Shown here: positions 32,822 to 44,122 of the stretch, in pieces
How positions within the stretch are numbered: the first letter of the stretch is position 1
Layout of the letters: every line of letters starts with the position of its first letter
NCBI GenBank assembly: GCA_023953905.1
Contig: JAMLJA010000006.1
Coordinates: forward strand, 186,001-250,000
Reading direction: 5' to 3'
Source: Rhizobiaceae bacterium
Lineage (GTDB): Bacteria; Pseudomonadota; Alphaproteobacteria; Rhizobiales; Rhizobiaceae
Length of the DNA stretch: 64,000 nt
Notes under the pieces: model-generated
The model's input: only the letters and a program-made list of their open reading frames with translations
What the model was told of the DNA's origin: nothing
Databases searched by the model: none
Position numbers and translations under genes: made by a program

Positions 32822-33582
32822 GCCTGCCGCTCTGCCCTGCGCACGGCCAATCTTTGCATCGTCGCCACGCGCCGACGCAGAATTTCAGTGCGTATGGCCG
32901 CCAAATGCAATGAGAAGAAGAGAAGCGTGAAGCCCAGCGCCATGACCAGCAGTGGCCACAGCAGGCTGGGGTGAATTGTCGGGCCGTCGAGCCTCATCAC
33001 GGAGGTCGGCTGGTGAAGGGTGTTCCACCAATCGACGGAGAATTTTATGATCGGTATGTTGATGAAGCCGACAAGCGTCATGATTGCGGCGGCGCGCGCG
33101 GAGCGCGACGGATCGTCCAACGCACGTGTCAGCGCGATCAGCCCTAGATACATGAGAAAGAGAATGAACACGGATGTCAGGCGCGCATCCCAGACCCACC
33201 AAGTTCCCCACATGGGCTTTCCCCAGATCGACCCGGTGAGCAAGGCGAGGCCCGTGAACACGGCGCCAATCGGCGCGGCGGCCTTCAGCGAAACATCGGC
33301 CAGCGGATGGCGCCAGACCAAGGTTCCAAGCGCGGCAATCGCCATCACCGAGTAGCACATCATGGAAATCCAGGCGAAAGGCACATGTATATACATGATG
33401 CGAACGGTGATGCCCTGCTGGTAATCCTCCGGCGCGGAGAAAGACATGTAGAGCCCCGCCGCCAGAACAAGCGCCGTGAAGCCCGCCAGCCATGGCAGGA
33501 CCCTGTCCGCCAAGGCGACGAAACGCGTCGGATTGGCAATATCGGCCCAGCGTCTGACAGATGGAGCGGTGGTTTCGTTCAT
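32818..33582 (-). CDS. ccmC: Haem exporter/handling protein CcmC
   Basis: The protein has 254 residues with six predicted membrane segments. The tryptophan-rich motif WGTWWVWDARLTS and flanking His residues (HVPFAW, HQPTS) form the haem-handling site that loads CcmE. It overlaps ccmD by 4 bp. Confidence 0.95.
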   Translation of the reverse strand: MNETTAPSVRRWADIANPTRFVALADRVLPWLAGFTALVLAAGLYMSFSAPEDYQQGITVRIMYIHVPFAWISMMCYSVMAIAALGTLVWRHPLADVSLKAAAPIGAVFTGLALLTGSIWGKPMWGTWWVWDARLTSVFILFLMYLGLIALTRALDDPSRSARAAAIMTLVGFINIPIIKFSVDWWNTLHQPTSVMRLDGPTIHPSLLWPLLVMALGFTLLFFSLHLAAIRTEILRRRVATMQRLAVRRAERQA

Positions 33583-33674
33583 GTGTGCCTACATAGAACG
33601 GTGCTTTGATGCACGCAATTGACGCAGATGCCGCGTCTCCAGTCAGCTTTTCGTGAGGTAATCCGCCGCCATTC

Positions 33675-34340
33675 TCAGTCGGCCGACCATCTCAGCGCAG
33701 CGGCCGCCGCCATGGGACCCACAACGGCCAGCAGCAGCGTCAGCGCGCAAAGAATGAAGAATGGCTGCAGGAATGGTTGCGGATCGGCTGCAGCACCGTA
33801 GCTTGCCGAAACGCCGAAGATCAGTATCGGGATCACCAGAGGCAGGATAAGGACGGAGATCAACAATCCGCCGCGCGGCAATGCCACCGCTACCGCCGCG
33901 CCGGCAGCACCCAGGAACGTGATCGCCGGTGTTCCGACGAGCAGGGTCAAGGCTGTCGCGGCGATCGCAAGCGGCTCCATATTCATCAGGAGGCCGAACA
34001 AGGGCGATGCGATGACCAGAGGAAGGACTGTTCCCGTCCAGTGGGCAAGGCATTTGGCCAGAACAGTCAATGGGAGCATGTGGCGATCGGACGCAACGAT
34101 CATGAGGTCCAGTGATCCGTCGTCGCGGTCGGCCTGGAACAGTCGATCGAGACCCAGCAAGGACGCAAGCAGCGCGCCGATCCAGAGAATGGCGGGTCCG
34201 ATGCGCGCGAGCAGGTTGAGGTCCGGCCCTATGCCAAAGGGTATGGTCGCAACGACGGCCAGGAAGAAGAGCACGCCAACCAGCGCGCCGCCGCCCGCGC
34301 GCAGTCCCAGTCTCAGATCGCGACGGTAGAGGGCTAGCAT
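33675..34340 (-). CDS. ccmB: Haem exporter permease CcmB
   Basis: The protein has 221 residues with six predicted membrane segments and the N-terminal RDLRLGLR. FQADRDDGSLDLM is a typical family motif. It pairs with CcmA, whose gene overlaps its start by 7 bp. A 92-bp gap separates it from ccmC. Confidence 0.95.
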   Translation of the reverse strand: MLALYRRDLRLGLRAGGGALVGVLFFLAVVATIPFGIGPDLNLLARIGPAILWIGALLASLLGLDRLFQADRDDGSLDLMIVASDRHMLPLTVLAKCLAHWTGTVLPLVIASPLFGLLMNMEPLAIAATALTLLVGTPAITFLGAAGAAVAVALPRGGLLISVLILPLVIPILIFGVSASYGAAADPQPFLQPFFILCALTLLLAVVGPMAAAAALRWSAD

Positions 34341-34939
34341 TCCCCCATCCGCAGTTCGTCAATATTATCGACGCCGAGCGGCAAGTGCGTGGCGGCAACG
34401 ACAATGCCGCCTCTTTCGCGATGGCTGTCGATCAGGCGGCTCACCCGCCCCTCCGATGCCCTGTCGAGACCTGCCGTCGGTTCATCCAGTAGCCAGATGG
34501 GGCGATGGCTGACGAGAAGCTTTGCGATCGAGATGCGGCGCTTCTGGCCGGTGGAGAGATAGCCGAAAGGCAAATGGCCGACGCCTTCGAGCCCCACGGC
34601 ATCGATTGCGTCGGCAGTGTCCAGATCCGGGTCACCATGAAAGGAGCGCCAAAACTCGAGATTTTCGTTCACCGTCATGGCCGGCTTCATCGCGTTCTGG
34701 TGGCCCAGATAGTGACATGCATCTGCGACGCCGGCAAACCGATCCCCGGCCTCCTCGATGCGCACCGAGCCTTCACGCGCTGGCAGAAGCCCTGCGACGA
34801 CGCGAAGCAAGGTGGATTTGCCCGAGCCGTTGAAACCGGTCACAACAAGCATTCCGCCCGGTCCCAGCGCGAAATTCACGCCGTCAAAGACAGCCTCTCC
34901 ACCGCGCTCGGCCCCCAGATTTTCGGCGACAAGTCGCAT
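34334..34939 (-). CDS. ccmA: Haem exporter ATP-binding protein CcmA
   Basis: The protein has 201 residues. Walker A is GFNGSGKST, the signature is LSTGQKRRISIAKL and Walker B is WLLDEPTAGLD. It powers the CcmABCD complex. It is divergent from acnA across a 258-bp intergenic region, an arrangement usual in Rhizobiales. Confidence 0.95.
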   Translation of the reverse strand: MRLVAENLGAERGGEAVFDGVNFALGPGGMLVVTGFNGSGKSTLLRVVAGLLPAREGSVRIEEAGDRFAGVADACHYLGHQNAMKPAMTVNENLEFWRSFHGDPDLDTADAIDAVGLEGVGHLPFGYLSTGQKRRISIAKLLVSHRPIWLLDEPTAGLDRASEGRVSRLIDSHRERGGIVVAATHLPLGVDNIDELRMGEC

Positions 34940-35197
34940 TCAAGTCCCAACGTTTCAACTGCGACCGCAGCGCAGCAAATTTGCCTCTCAACCGTCTAGA
35001 ACTATTCGCGGAAATTCTCTATAGGCTGGGGTCACCATGCCAGCGGTCGGCGTGGCTACCGAACAGCACTGGACCAGAGGGCGCTTGCCTGAAACGTTCG
35101 GCTGCTCGGGGGCGGACAGCGGAAATGGCCGTACCCGCACCTAGCGCGTGATTGCATGCCCCAGGAGTCCGTTCCCGCTTAGGCAGAACAGACTAGA

Positions 35198-37903
<2,706 letters not shown>

Positions 37904-37914
37904 TCGGATTCTCT

Positions 37915-37947
37915 GCCGGCGGACACTGCTTGTCCGCCGGCGGTTTT
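37915..37947 (+). terminator. Intrinsic terminator after acnA
   Basis: GCCGGCGGACA (37915-37925) pairs perfectly with TGTCCGCCGGC (37931-37941) across a 5-nt loop, followed by GGTTTT. It begins 11 bp after the acnA stop. Confidence 0.85.
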
Positions 37948-38062
37948 CCTTCCAGTCAAATGTGTCACCCTAACGTGACTTTTCATTCATCTGCGGCTCT
38001 GCCAAAGCTTCGTCCGTCTAGTCGAACCATGCCGGGCATGTGCCTGGAGAGTTGATCCAAGC

Positions 38063-38863
38063 ATGGATATTCGCCGCTTTGTCGGGCGCATCTGGAATGC
38101 GTCACCATTATCGGGAAAATGGGCCGCATTGGTTGCGGCTACGCTTGGCGCGGCGTCAATGGCTGGCGCGGCTCTTGCCGACTCATCACCTCCACGCGGC
38201 GTCATCGAGCTGTTCACCAGCCAGGGCTGCAGTTCCTGTCCTCCCGCCGACACCGTGCTTGCGGAATTGGTGAAGAGGGGCGATGTGGTCGCGCTCGCCT
38301 ATCACGTCGACTACTGGGACTATCTTGGATGGCGCGATAGCTTCGGGACCCCCGAAAACACCGCGCGGCAATATGAGTATATGAAGTCTTTCAAGGCGCA
38401 GTCCGTTTATACGCCCCAGGCGGTGATCAACGGTCGCCGACACGTCAATGGTGCCAGCCGACGTGACATTGAAGGTGCTCTTTCCGAACTGAAGCGTGCG
38501 CGAAGAGGCCTGAGCGTCGAGGTGAGTGCCACCTACAGCGGCTCAAGCCTTTTGATCGAAGCCGATGCGGCGTCCGGCGGCCCGCATGAAGCAGAGGTTG
38601 TGGTCGTCTATTTCGATCCGCCGACCCCGGTACAGATCGAACGCGGGGAGAACACGGGCAAGACCGTGACTTACTGGAATGCGGTCACCGGCCTGCAGGT
38701 TGCGGGCATGTGGCATGGAAAGCTGGTCAGGTTCGAGCTTCCAAAACGCGAGGTATCGAAGAAGGGCGCCGGCGGCTGCGCCGTGCTGTTACAGTCGGTC
38801 AACGCAGACGGAACGCCCGGTCCCATTCTTGGAGCCGCGATTGTGGGCGAGCCCAAGAGCTAG
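38063..38863 (+). CDS. DUF1223-family thioredoxin-fold protein, secreted or periplasmic
   Basis: The protein has 266 residues. The N-terminal hydrophobic stretch WAALVAATLGAASMAGAALAD resembles a signal peptide. A thioredoxin-like fold follows with LFTSQGCSSCPPAD (CxxC) and ALAYHVDYWDYLGW. This is a widespread alphaproteobacterial family of unknown function; a redox role is suggested by the CxxC only. Confidence 0.88.
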   Translation: MDIRRFVGRIWNASPLSGKWAALVAATLGAASMAGAALADSSPPRGVIELFTSQGCSSCPPADTVLAELVKRGDVVALAYHVDYWDYLGWRDSFGTPENTARQYEYMKSFKAQSVYTPQAVINGRRHVNGASRRDIEGALSELKRARRGLSVEVSATYSGSSLLIEADAASGGPHEAEVVVVYFDPPTPVQIERGENTGKTVTYWNAVTGLQVAGMWHGKLVRFELPKREVSKKGAGGCAVLLQSVNADGTPGPILGAAIVGEPKS

Positions 38864-39263
38864 ATAATCCCTCCAGCGCTCATATTGCTACGACCACCTC
38901 CAAACGAAAATTGACCGATGTCAGCAAGCTGACACCGGCCAAGGACTTTGGGATCGTCGCCCCCGACTTCCTTTTCGGAAACCGAGGTTGGTTCGATCCG
39001 ACGCAGACCCGTGGGCGGGGGGCTTGGGGTTTACGAGCCGGTGCCGGACCGAACCGTCTCAGGCAACAGGTGTAAACTCGTCGGACATTGGGGCGTGAGG
39101 TTGGATAAATCACGGCAGGATTGTGGCGCCAGTTCACCAATTCCTACGAAATGTTTCAAAATGTTACTGGATGTGATCGCGATCTATTCGGCGCGTTCGC
39201 GCTTGCAATTCACGCCCTTTCGATCCACGTTTGTCACATGGCTGTCACAGGAGCATTTTGCCG
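38864..39263. other. 400-bp intergenic region, no gene recognised
   Basis: No convincing ORF is seen. The palindrome GTCAGCAAGCTGAC occurs at 38920-38933 next to TTGACC at 38911. A GTTTAC/GTAAAC pair brackets roughly 39029-39076. These could be regulatory or structural, but nothing matches a known RNA family well enough to name. Confidence 0.4.
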
Positions 39264-39653
39264 ATGACCGACCGCGCCGGAGGGGCGGATGACGGGGATG
39301 ATCCGGCGATATTGATCCCTTTTCCCGAGAGCCGCCGCGTTGGCCGCTCGGAAATGCCCGTGTCTTTCGATCGGCGCGAACTCGATGTGATCCTGAGGTT
39401 GTATGGACGCATGGTTGCCGCCAATGAATGGCGTGACTACGCGATGGATCAGCTTCGTGACCGCGCGGTGTTTTCAGTATTTCGGCGCACGCACGACGTT
39501 CCCCTGTATCAAATCGTAAAGAACCCCTCTCTTGCTCGCAAGCAGGGTGCTTATTCGGTCGTTGCGGCAAACGGCACTGTTCTGAAGCGCGGCCCTGATC
39601 TGACCCGCGTGCTTGCCGTGTTCGACAAGACGCTGAAACTGGTCAAGGGCTGA
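39264..39653 (+). CDS. DUF2794-family protein
   Basis: The protein has 129 residues. After a polar N-terminus the conserved domain runs from VSFDRRELDVILRLYGRMVAA to the end, with EWRDYAMDQL and LYQIVKNPSLARKQG. It is a small cytoplasmic protein typical of Rhizobiales; function unknown. ATG 39264 follows CAGGAG. Confidence 0.87.
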   Translation: MTDRAGGADDGDDPAILIPFPESRRVGRSEMPVSFDRRELDVILRLYGRMVAANEWRDYAMDQLRDRAVFSVFRRTHDVPLYQIVKNPSLARKQGAYSVVAANGTVLKRGPDLTRVLAVFDKTLKLVKG

Positions 39654-39687
39654 CGATCGGAGCTATTGGAAGTGACGATCCAGACAA

Positions 39688-39814
39688 CCGGTGGAGATGT
39701 CTGATCCCGGGTGCCTACAAAGTAGGTGGGCGCCGTGTGTCCAAACCCACGAGTCGGGACAGGGACAGCTCCCTAAGGATCAGTAAGGCCCCGGGGATAT
39801 GTTACGCCTGCCGG
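39688..39814 (+). ncRNA. Candidate highly structured small RNA, possibly 6S-like
   Basis: The 342-bp gap between DUF2794 and the MoxR-like gene holds nested long-range pairing. CCGGTGG (39688-39694) pairs with CTGCCGG (39808-39814). Inside a roughly symmetric 9-nt internal loop, ATCCCGGGTGCC (39704-39715) pairs at 10 of 12 positions with GGCCCCGGGGAT (39787-39798). The apical part holds AGGGACAGCTCCCT and CGTG/CACG hairpins. A long rod with symmetric bulges recalls alphaproteobacterial 6S RNA, but the usual zapA neighbour is absent. Strand is assumed from flanking genes. Confidence 0.5.
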
Positions 39815-39994
39815 GAAGCCCAGACCGTCAATTGCCAATATATGCTTTGTGCGGGGGCTTCGCCAGCATGCATTCGAGAACCACTGATACATTTCCGATG
39901 TTTGTTGCGGCGTGCCCAGCTTCAACCTTGCATGTTCGGCAGTGCGTCCATAGACCGTTCGACAGCGAGCAGTCTCTGCAACGGGAAGGACACT

Positions 39995-40834
39995 ATGCGT
40001 TTTGAAGGTACCGCGGCCTATGTCGCTGACAAGGATCTCATGGTTGCCGTCAATGCGGCGATTGCTCTGGAGCGCCCCCTGCTTGTGAAGGGCGAACCGG
40101 GCACCGGCAAGACGGAACTCGCGCGACAGGTGGCTTCGGCACTCGGTCTGGGCCTTATCGAGTGGCATGTGAAGTCGACGACAAAGGCCCAGCAGGGTCT
40201 CTATGAATATGATGCGGTCAGCCGGCTGCGTGACAGCCAGCTCGGCGACGAGCGTTTCAACGACATCAAGAACTACATCAAGCGCGGCAAATTGTGGGAG
40301 GCTTTCGAGGCGGGCCGTCGTGTCGTGCTTCTGATCGACGAGATCGACAAGGCCGACATCGAGTTTCCGAACGACCTTCTGCAGGAACTCGATCGGATGG
40401 AGTTCTTCGTCTATGAGACCGGCGAAACGATCAAGGCCGAACAACGGCCCATCGTGATCATTACCTCGAACAACGAGAAGGAGCTGCCGGACGCATTCCT
40501 GCGCCGCTGCTTTTTTCACTACATCCGTTTTCCGGATTCCGACACGCTACAGAAGATCGTTGACGTCCACTATCCGGGGATCAAGCAGTCCCTCGTGCGC
40601 GCGGCGCTCAACCGGTTCTATGAGATCCGCGACGTGCCAGGCCTCAAGAAGAAGCCTTCCACTTCCGAAGCACTGGACTGGATAAGGCTGTTGGTGTCAG
40701 ACGACATTGCGCCGGAGGATCTGCGCTCAGACCCCAAGAACATGCTGCCGAAGCTGCATGGCGCGCTGTTGAAGAACGAACAGGATGTGCATCTGTTCGA
40801 ACGGCTTGCCTTCATGGCACGTCGTCAGGGATAG
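39995..40834 (+). CDS. MoxR-family AAA+ ATPase
   Basis: The protein has 279 residues. Walker A is GEPGTGKTE near residue 35, Walker B is VVLLIDEIDKAD, sensor 1 is IITSNNEKELPDAFLRRC with the arginine finger. ATG 39995 has GGAAGGA; the longer open frame upstream runs through the structured RNA and is not conserved-looking. MoxR proteins act as chaperones, usually with a VWA (CoxE-like) partner encoded next door. No such partner follows here. Confidence 0.92.
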   Translation: MRFEGTAAYVADKDLMVAVNAAIALERPLLVKGEPGTGKTELARQVASALGLGLIEWHVKSTTKAQQGLYEYDAVSRLRDSQLGDERFNDIKNYIKRGKLWEAFEAGRRVVLLIDEIDKADIEFPNDLLQELDRMEFFVYETGETIKAEQRPIVIITSNNEKELPDAFLRRCFFHYIRFPDSDTLQKIVDVHYPGIKQSLVRAALNRFYEIRDVPGLKKKPSTSEALDWIRLLVSDDIAPEDLRSDPKNMLPKLHGALLKNEQDVHLFERLAFMARRQG

Positions 40835-40858
40835 GGTTTTTTCGAACCGGCAAGAAGC

Positions 40859-40882
40859 CTGCGGGCGAAGATAGGCCCGCAG
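40859..40882. terminator. Hairpin between convergent MoxR and phaR genes, likely bidirectional terminator
   Basis: CTGCGGGC (40859-40866) pairs perfectly with GCCCGCAG (40875-40882) over an 8-nt loop, followed by CTTTCCT. The T-tract is short, so its efficiency is uncertain. Confidence 0.6.
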
Positions 40883-40943
40883 CTTTCCTATGACTTGCAG
40901 CTCGCTTATGAATTGAGCGCTTGGAGCGCTCGTAACCCGGCTC

Positions 40944-41552
40944 TCAGCCCATGGAGTCGATCTTGCGCTGCATCGCAGCGATCTGATCCTTGAGCTGCTG
41001 TAGATCCTCCGATTTCTCGGTCGAAGCCTTTGATGGCGTTTCCGGCGCCGCGGTCGTCGGCATGCCGACGACCGGAGGAAATGGCGTGAACATGCGCATG
41101 GCGTTCTGGAACATTTCCATGTTCCGGCGCGTCTGCTCTTCCAATGCCTTCATGGGGGCGGCGACTGTCATCATCCCCATCGGCGTCTTCCCCACCGCCT
41201 CTTTCATCTGCTCGCGGAAACGTTCCTGCTCCTTGGAGAAGGCGAGCATCGACTGTTCGAGAAAGCTCGGCACGATCATCTGCATCTGATCGCCGTAAAA
41301 TGCGATCAACTGCCTCAGGAACGGGATTGGCAGCATGTTCTGCCCGTCCTTGTTCTCAAGTTCGAAGATGATCTGGGTCAGGACCGGATGCGTGATGTCG
41401 TCGCCCGATTTTGCGTCCTGAACGGTAAAATCCTCTCCGCGCTTGACCATGTCCGCCAGGTCTTCGAGCGTCACGTAAGTGCTGGTCCCGGTATTGTAGA
41501 GTCGGCGATTGGCGTATTTTTTTATCACCACCGGCTCGTCTTTGAGCGCCAT
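40944..41552 (-). CDS. phaR: Polyhydroxyalkanoate synthesis repressor PhaR
   Basis: The protein has 202 residues. The conserved N-terminus VVIKKYANRRLYNTGTSTYV and the PHB-accumulation regulatory segment LTQIIFELE...LPIPFLRQLI are diagnostic. The C-terminus is a coiled coil (EDLQQLKDQIAAMQRKIDSM). ATG 41552 matches the family start MALK. It senses PHB granules and represses phasin and related genes. It is divergent from phaAB, 261 bp away. Confidence 0.95.
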   Translation of the reverse strand: MALKDEPVVIKKYANRRLYNTGTSTYVTLEDLADMVKRGEDFTVQDAKSGDDITHPVLTQIIFELENKDGQNMLPIPFLRQLIAFYGDQMQMIVPSFLEQSMLAFSKEQERFREQMKEAVGKTPMGMMTVAAPMKALEEQTRRNMEMFQNAMRMFTPFPPVVGMPTTAAPETPSKASTEKSEDLQQLKDQIAAMQRKIDSMG

Positions 41553-41813
41553 AGGCTTCCTCCCTGGTGGCCCGCCATGTGTCTCAGGCGAGAACGCATG
41601 TTGACAGGATATGCGCAAAACAGATGTAATTCCAAGCGCTTTGTGCGCTGCGGCAGCGCGAGGCCCGTATAGGATGCTGCAGCGCGCCCAAGCGCGCATC
41701 ATAAGGGCGCTCCTGCTTTTCCTGTTTGACTCAGATCAGGGAAATGGCCAAGAAACCGCCTATCAGCTCGTGACAGCCTGACTGCCGCGTCCGCCGCAAT
41801 CCTGGAGATGTTC

Positions 41814-43001
41814 ATGTCCGCTTCCAATTCAATCGTGGTCGCCAGCGCCGCGCGTACCCCTGTAGGTTCCTTCAACGGTGCATTCGCCAATACGCCCGCC
41901 CATGTGCTCGGGGCCGCGGCGATCAAGGAGGCGCTCAAACGCGCCGGGGTGGAGGCGAAAGATGTCGACGAGGTGATTCTCGGGCAGATCCTTACCGCGG
42001 GCGAGGGCCAGAACCCGGCTCGGCAGGCTGCGCGTTCGGCCGGCATCCCCGACGAGGCAACTGCGTGGGGCCTCAATCAGCTTTGCGGTTCGGGCCTGCG
42101 CACCATTGCTGTTGGAATGCAGCAGATTCTCACTGGAGATGCCTCGATCATCGTCGCGGGTGGCCAGGAATCAATGTCGATGGCACCCCACGCCCAGCAC
42201 CTTCGGGCCGGCACAAAGATGGGAGATCTGAAGCTCGTCGACACCATGATCAAGGACGGTCTGACCGATGCGTTCTTTGGCTATCACATGGGCAACACAG
42301 CGGAGAACGTCGCCCGCAAATGGCAGTTGACGCGCGACGAGCAGGACCAGTTCGCAGTGCGCTCCCAAAACAAGGCCGAAGCCGCCCAGAAGGCCGGCAA
42401 GTTCAATGACGAGATTGTCCCGGTAACGCTGACCACGCGCAAGGGCGAGGTGGTCGTTGATCAGGACGAATACATTCGCCACGGCGCAACCGTCGAAGCC
42501 ATGGCCAAGCTGCGCCCCGCCTTCGACAAGGAAGGCACTGTGACTGCCGGCAACGCGTCCGGCATCAATGATGGTGCTGGTGCGGTCGTGCTGATGACTG
42601 AAGCCGAGGCCGCCAAGCGCGGCATCACGCCGCTTGTTCGTATCGTGTCCTGGGCCACCGCGGGTGTCGACCCGCAAATCATGGGCACCGGCCCGATCCC
42701 CGCGTCGCGCAAAGCGCTTGAGAAGGCCGGCTGGAATGTCGATGATCTTGATCTTGTGGAGGCAAACGAGGCCTTCGCGGCTCAGGCCTGCGCCGTCAAC
42801 AAGGACATGGGCTGGAACCCTGATATCGTGAATGTGAACGGCGGCGCCATCGCCATCGGGCATCCGATCGGCGCGTCGGGCGTGCGTATTTTCAACACGC
42901 TGGTCTACGAGATGAAGCGCAGCGGCGCAAAGAAGGGCCTTGCCACGCTTTGCATCGGCGGCGGTATGGGTGTTGCCATGTGCGTCGAGGCAATGGGCTG
43001 A
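41814..43001 (+). CDS. phaA: Acetyl-CoA acetyltransferase (beta-ketothiolase)
   Basis: The protein has 395 residues. The acyl-accepting Cys is in NQLCGSGLR, and the C-terminal catalytic residues lie in [17 protein letters not shown] and [12 protein letters not shown] 41814 has GGAG 6 nt upstream; ATG 41808 is an alternative two codons earlier. It condenses two acetyl-CoA into acetoacetyl-CoA, the first PHB step. Confidence 0.96.
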   Translation: MSASNSIVVASAARTPVGSFNGAFANTPAHVLGAAAIKEALKRAGVEAKDVDEVILGQILTAGEGQNPARQAARSAGIPDEATAWGLNQLCGSGLRTIAVGMQQILTGDASIIVAGGQESMSMAPHAQHLRAGTKMGDLKLVDTMIKDGLTDAFFGYHMGNTAENVARKWQLTRDEQDQFAVRSQNKAEAAQKAGKFNDEIVPVTLTTRKGEVVVDQDEYIRHGATVEAMAKLRPAFDKEGTVTAGNASGINDGAGAVVLMTEAEAAKRGITPLVRIVSWATAGVDPQIMGTGPIPASRKALEKAGWNVDDLDLVEANEAFAAQACAVNKDMGWNPDIVNVNGGAIAIGHPIGASGVRIFNTLVYEMKRSGAKKGLATLCIGGGMGVAMCVEAMG

Positions 43002-43110
43002 GGTATCCGACCGGACAATTGCGCGGGGCTGCATCTGAGATGACAAGGGGCGCCAGACGGCCCGCGCGGTTATTCTTCAAGACAAACAGATCAATGGGAG
43101 AAACTACCTC

Positions 43111-43833
43111 ATGGCACGTGTTGCACTGGTGACAGGCGGTTCGCGCGGGATAGGCGCGGCCATTTCCGTTGCACTCAAGGATGCCGGCTATCAGGTCGCG
43201 GCAAATTACGCCGGCAACGACGAGGCGGCGGCGAAATTCACCGCCGACACCGGCATCAAGACCTACAAATGGTCGGTTGCCGACTATGATGCCTGCGCCG
43301 CCGGTATCGCCGCAGTCGAGGCAGATCTCGGTCCTGTCGATGTGCTGGTCAACAATGCCGGCATTACGCGCGATGCCATGTTCCATCGCATGACACGCGA
43401 ACAGTGGAACGAGGTCATCGGTACAAACCTCAACGGCGTGTTCAACATGACCCATCCGCTGTGGACAGGCATGCGCGACCGGAAGTTCGGGCGCGTGATC
43501 ACGATCTCGTCGATCAATGGTCAGAAGGGCCAGATGGGGCAGGCTAACTACTCCGCGTCCAAGGCAGGCGACATCGGGCTCACCAAGGCCCTCGCTCAGG
43601 AGGGCGCGCGCGCCGGCATTACGGTCAATGTGATCGCTCCCGGCTACATCGGCACCGATATGGTGATGGCCGTGCCGGAGAAGGTGCGCGAATCCATCAT
43701 CGCGCAAATCCCGGTCGGCCGTCTCGGCGAGCCGTCTGAGATTGCTCGCTGCGTGGTGTTCCTTGCCTCCGACGAGGCTGGCTTCATCACTGGGTCGACG
43801 ATTTCGGCCAATGGCGGCCAATATTTCGCCTGA
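43111..43833 (+). CDS. phaB: Acetoacetyl-CoA reductase
   Basis: The protein has 240 residues of the SDR family. The cofactor motif is TGGSRGIG (residues 8-15); NNAGITRDAMFHRM and YSASKAG give the catalytic Tyr/Lys, followed by GDIGLTKALAQEGAR. It reduces acetoacetyl-CoA to (R)-3-hydroxybutyryl-CoA with NADPH. It is 109 bp after phaA and likely cotranscribed. Confidence 0.96.
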   Translation: MARVALVTGGSRGIGAAISVALKDAGYQVAANYAGNDEAAAKFTADTGIKTYKWSVADYDACAAGIAAVEADLGPVDVLVNNAGITRDAMFHRMTREQWNEVIGTNLNGVFNMTHPLWTGMRDRKFGRVITISSINGQKGQMGQANYSASKAGDIGLTKALAQEGARAGITVNVIAPGYIGTDMVMAVPEKVRESIIAQIPVGRLGEPSEIARCVVFLASDEAGFITGSTISANGGQYFA

Positions 43834-43850
43834 CAGGTATCCCTGCCGAC

Positions 43851-43884
43851 AATGCAGATCCGGTTCGTTCCGGGTCTGCATTTG
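43851..43884 (+). terminator. Intrinsic terminator after phaAB
   Basis: AATGCAGATCCGG (43851-43863) pairs with CCGGGTCTGCATT (43870-43882) with one G-U pair across a 6-nt loop, followed by TGG. The stem is strong; the T-tract is short. Confidence 0.7.
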
Positions 43885-44122
43885 GTCCGGCCTGGCCTGG
43901 CATCGGCCAGATCTGGCCTTGAACGTATCATGGCTCTCAAGGGGCGGCTGACTTGTAGGCCATTCGTTCGAGACTCGTTGCGTTTGCGGCCAAGCAATAT
44001 TTTCCTTCCGTTTTTGTCGTTTACTTCCTATCTGTCGAAGAACGCTTTCTGCCGCCCGCTTGTGTGGGCGCAGCAGTCGCCATGCCGCGCATCCGCCCCA
44101 GAAGAGGCCGCTCCAGCCCGCG

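Noticed and set aside
38920..38933. Palindrome GTCAGCAAGCTGAC next to TTGACC
   Set aside because: Single short palindrome with no second copy and no regulator nearby to assign; noted only in the intergenic entry.
38985..39005. GGTTCGATCC resembling a tRNA T-loop
   Set aside because: The flanking stem gives a 6-nt loop, and no acceptor, D or anticodon arm is found around it.
39056..39070. TCTCAGGCAACAGG resembling part of a glycine riboswitch
   Set aside because: The rest of the aptamer core (GCCGAAGG-type segment and paired P1/P3 arms) is not present and the downstream genes are not glycine-related.
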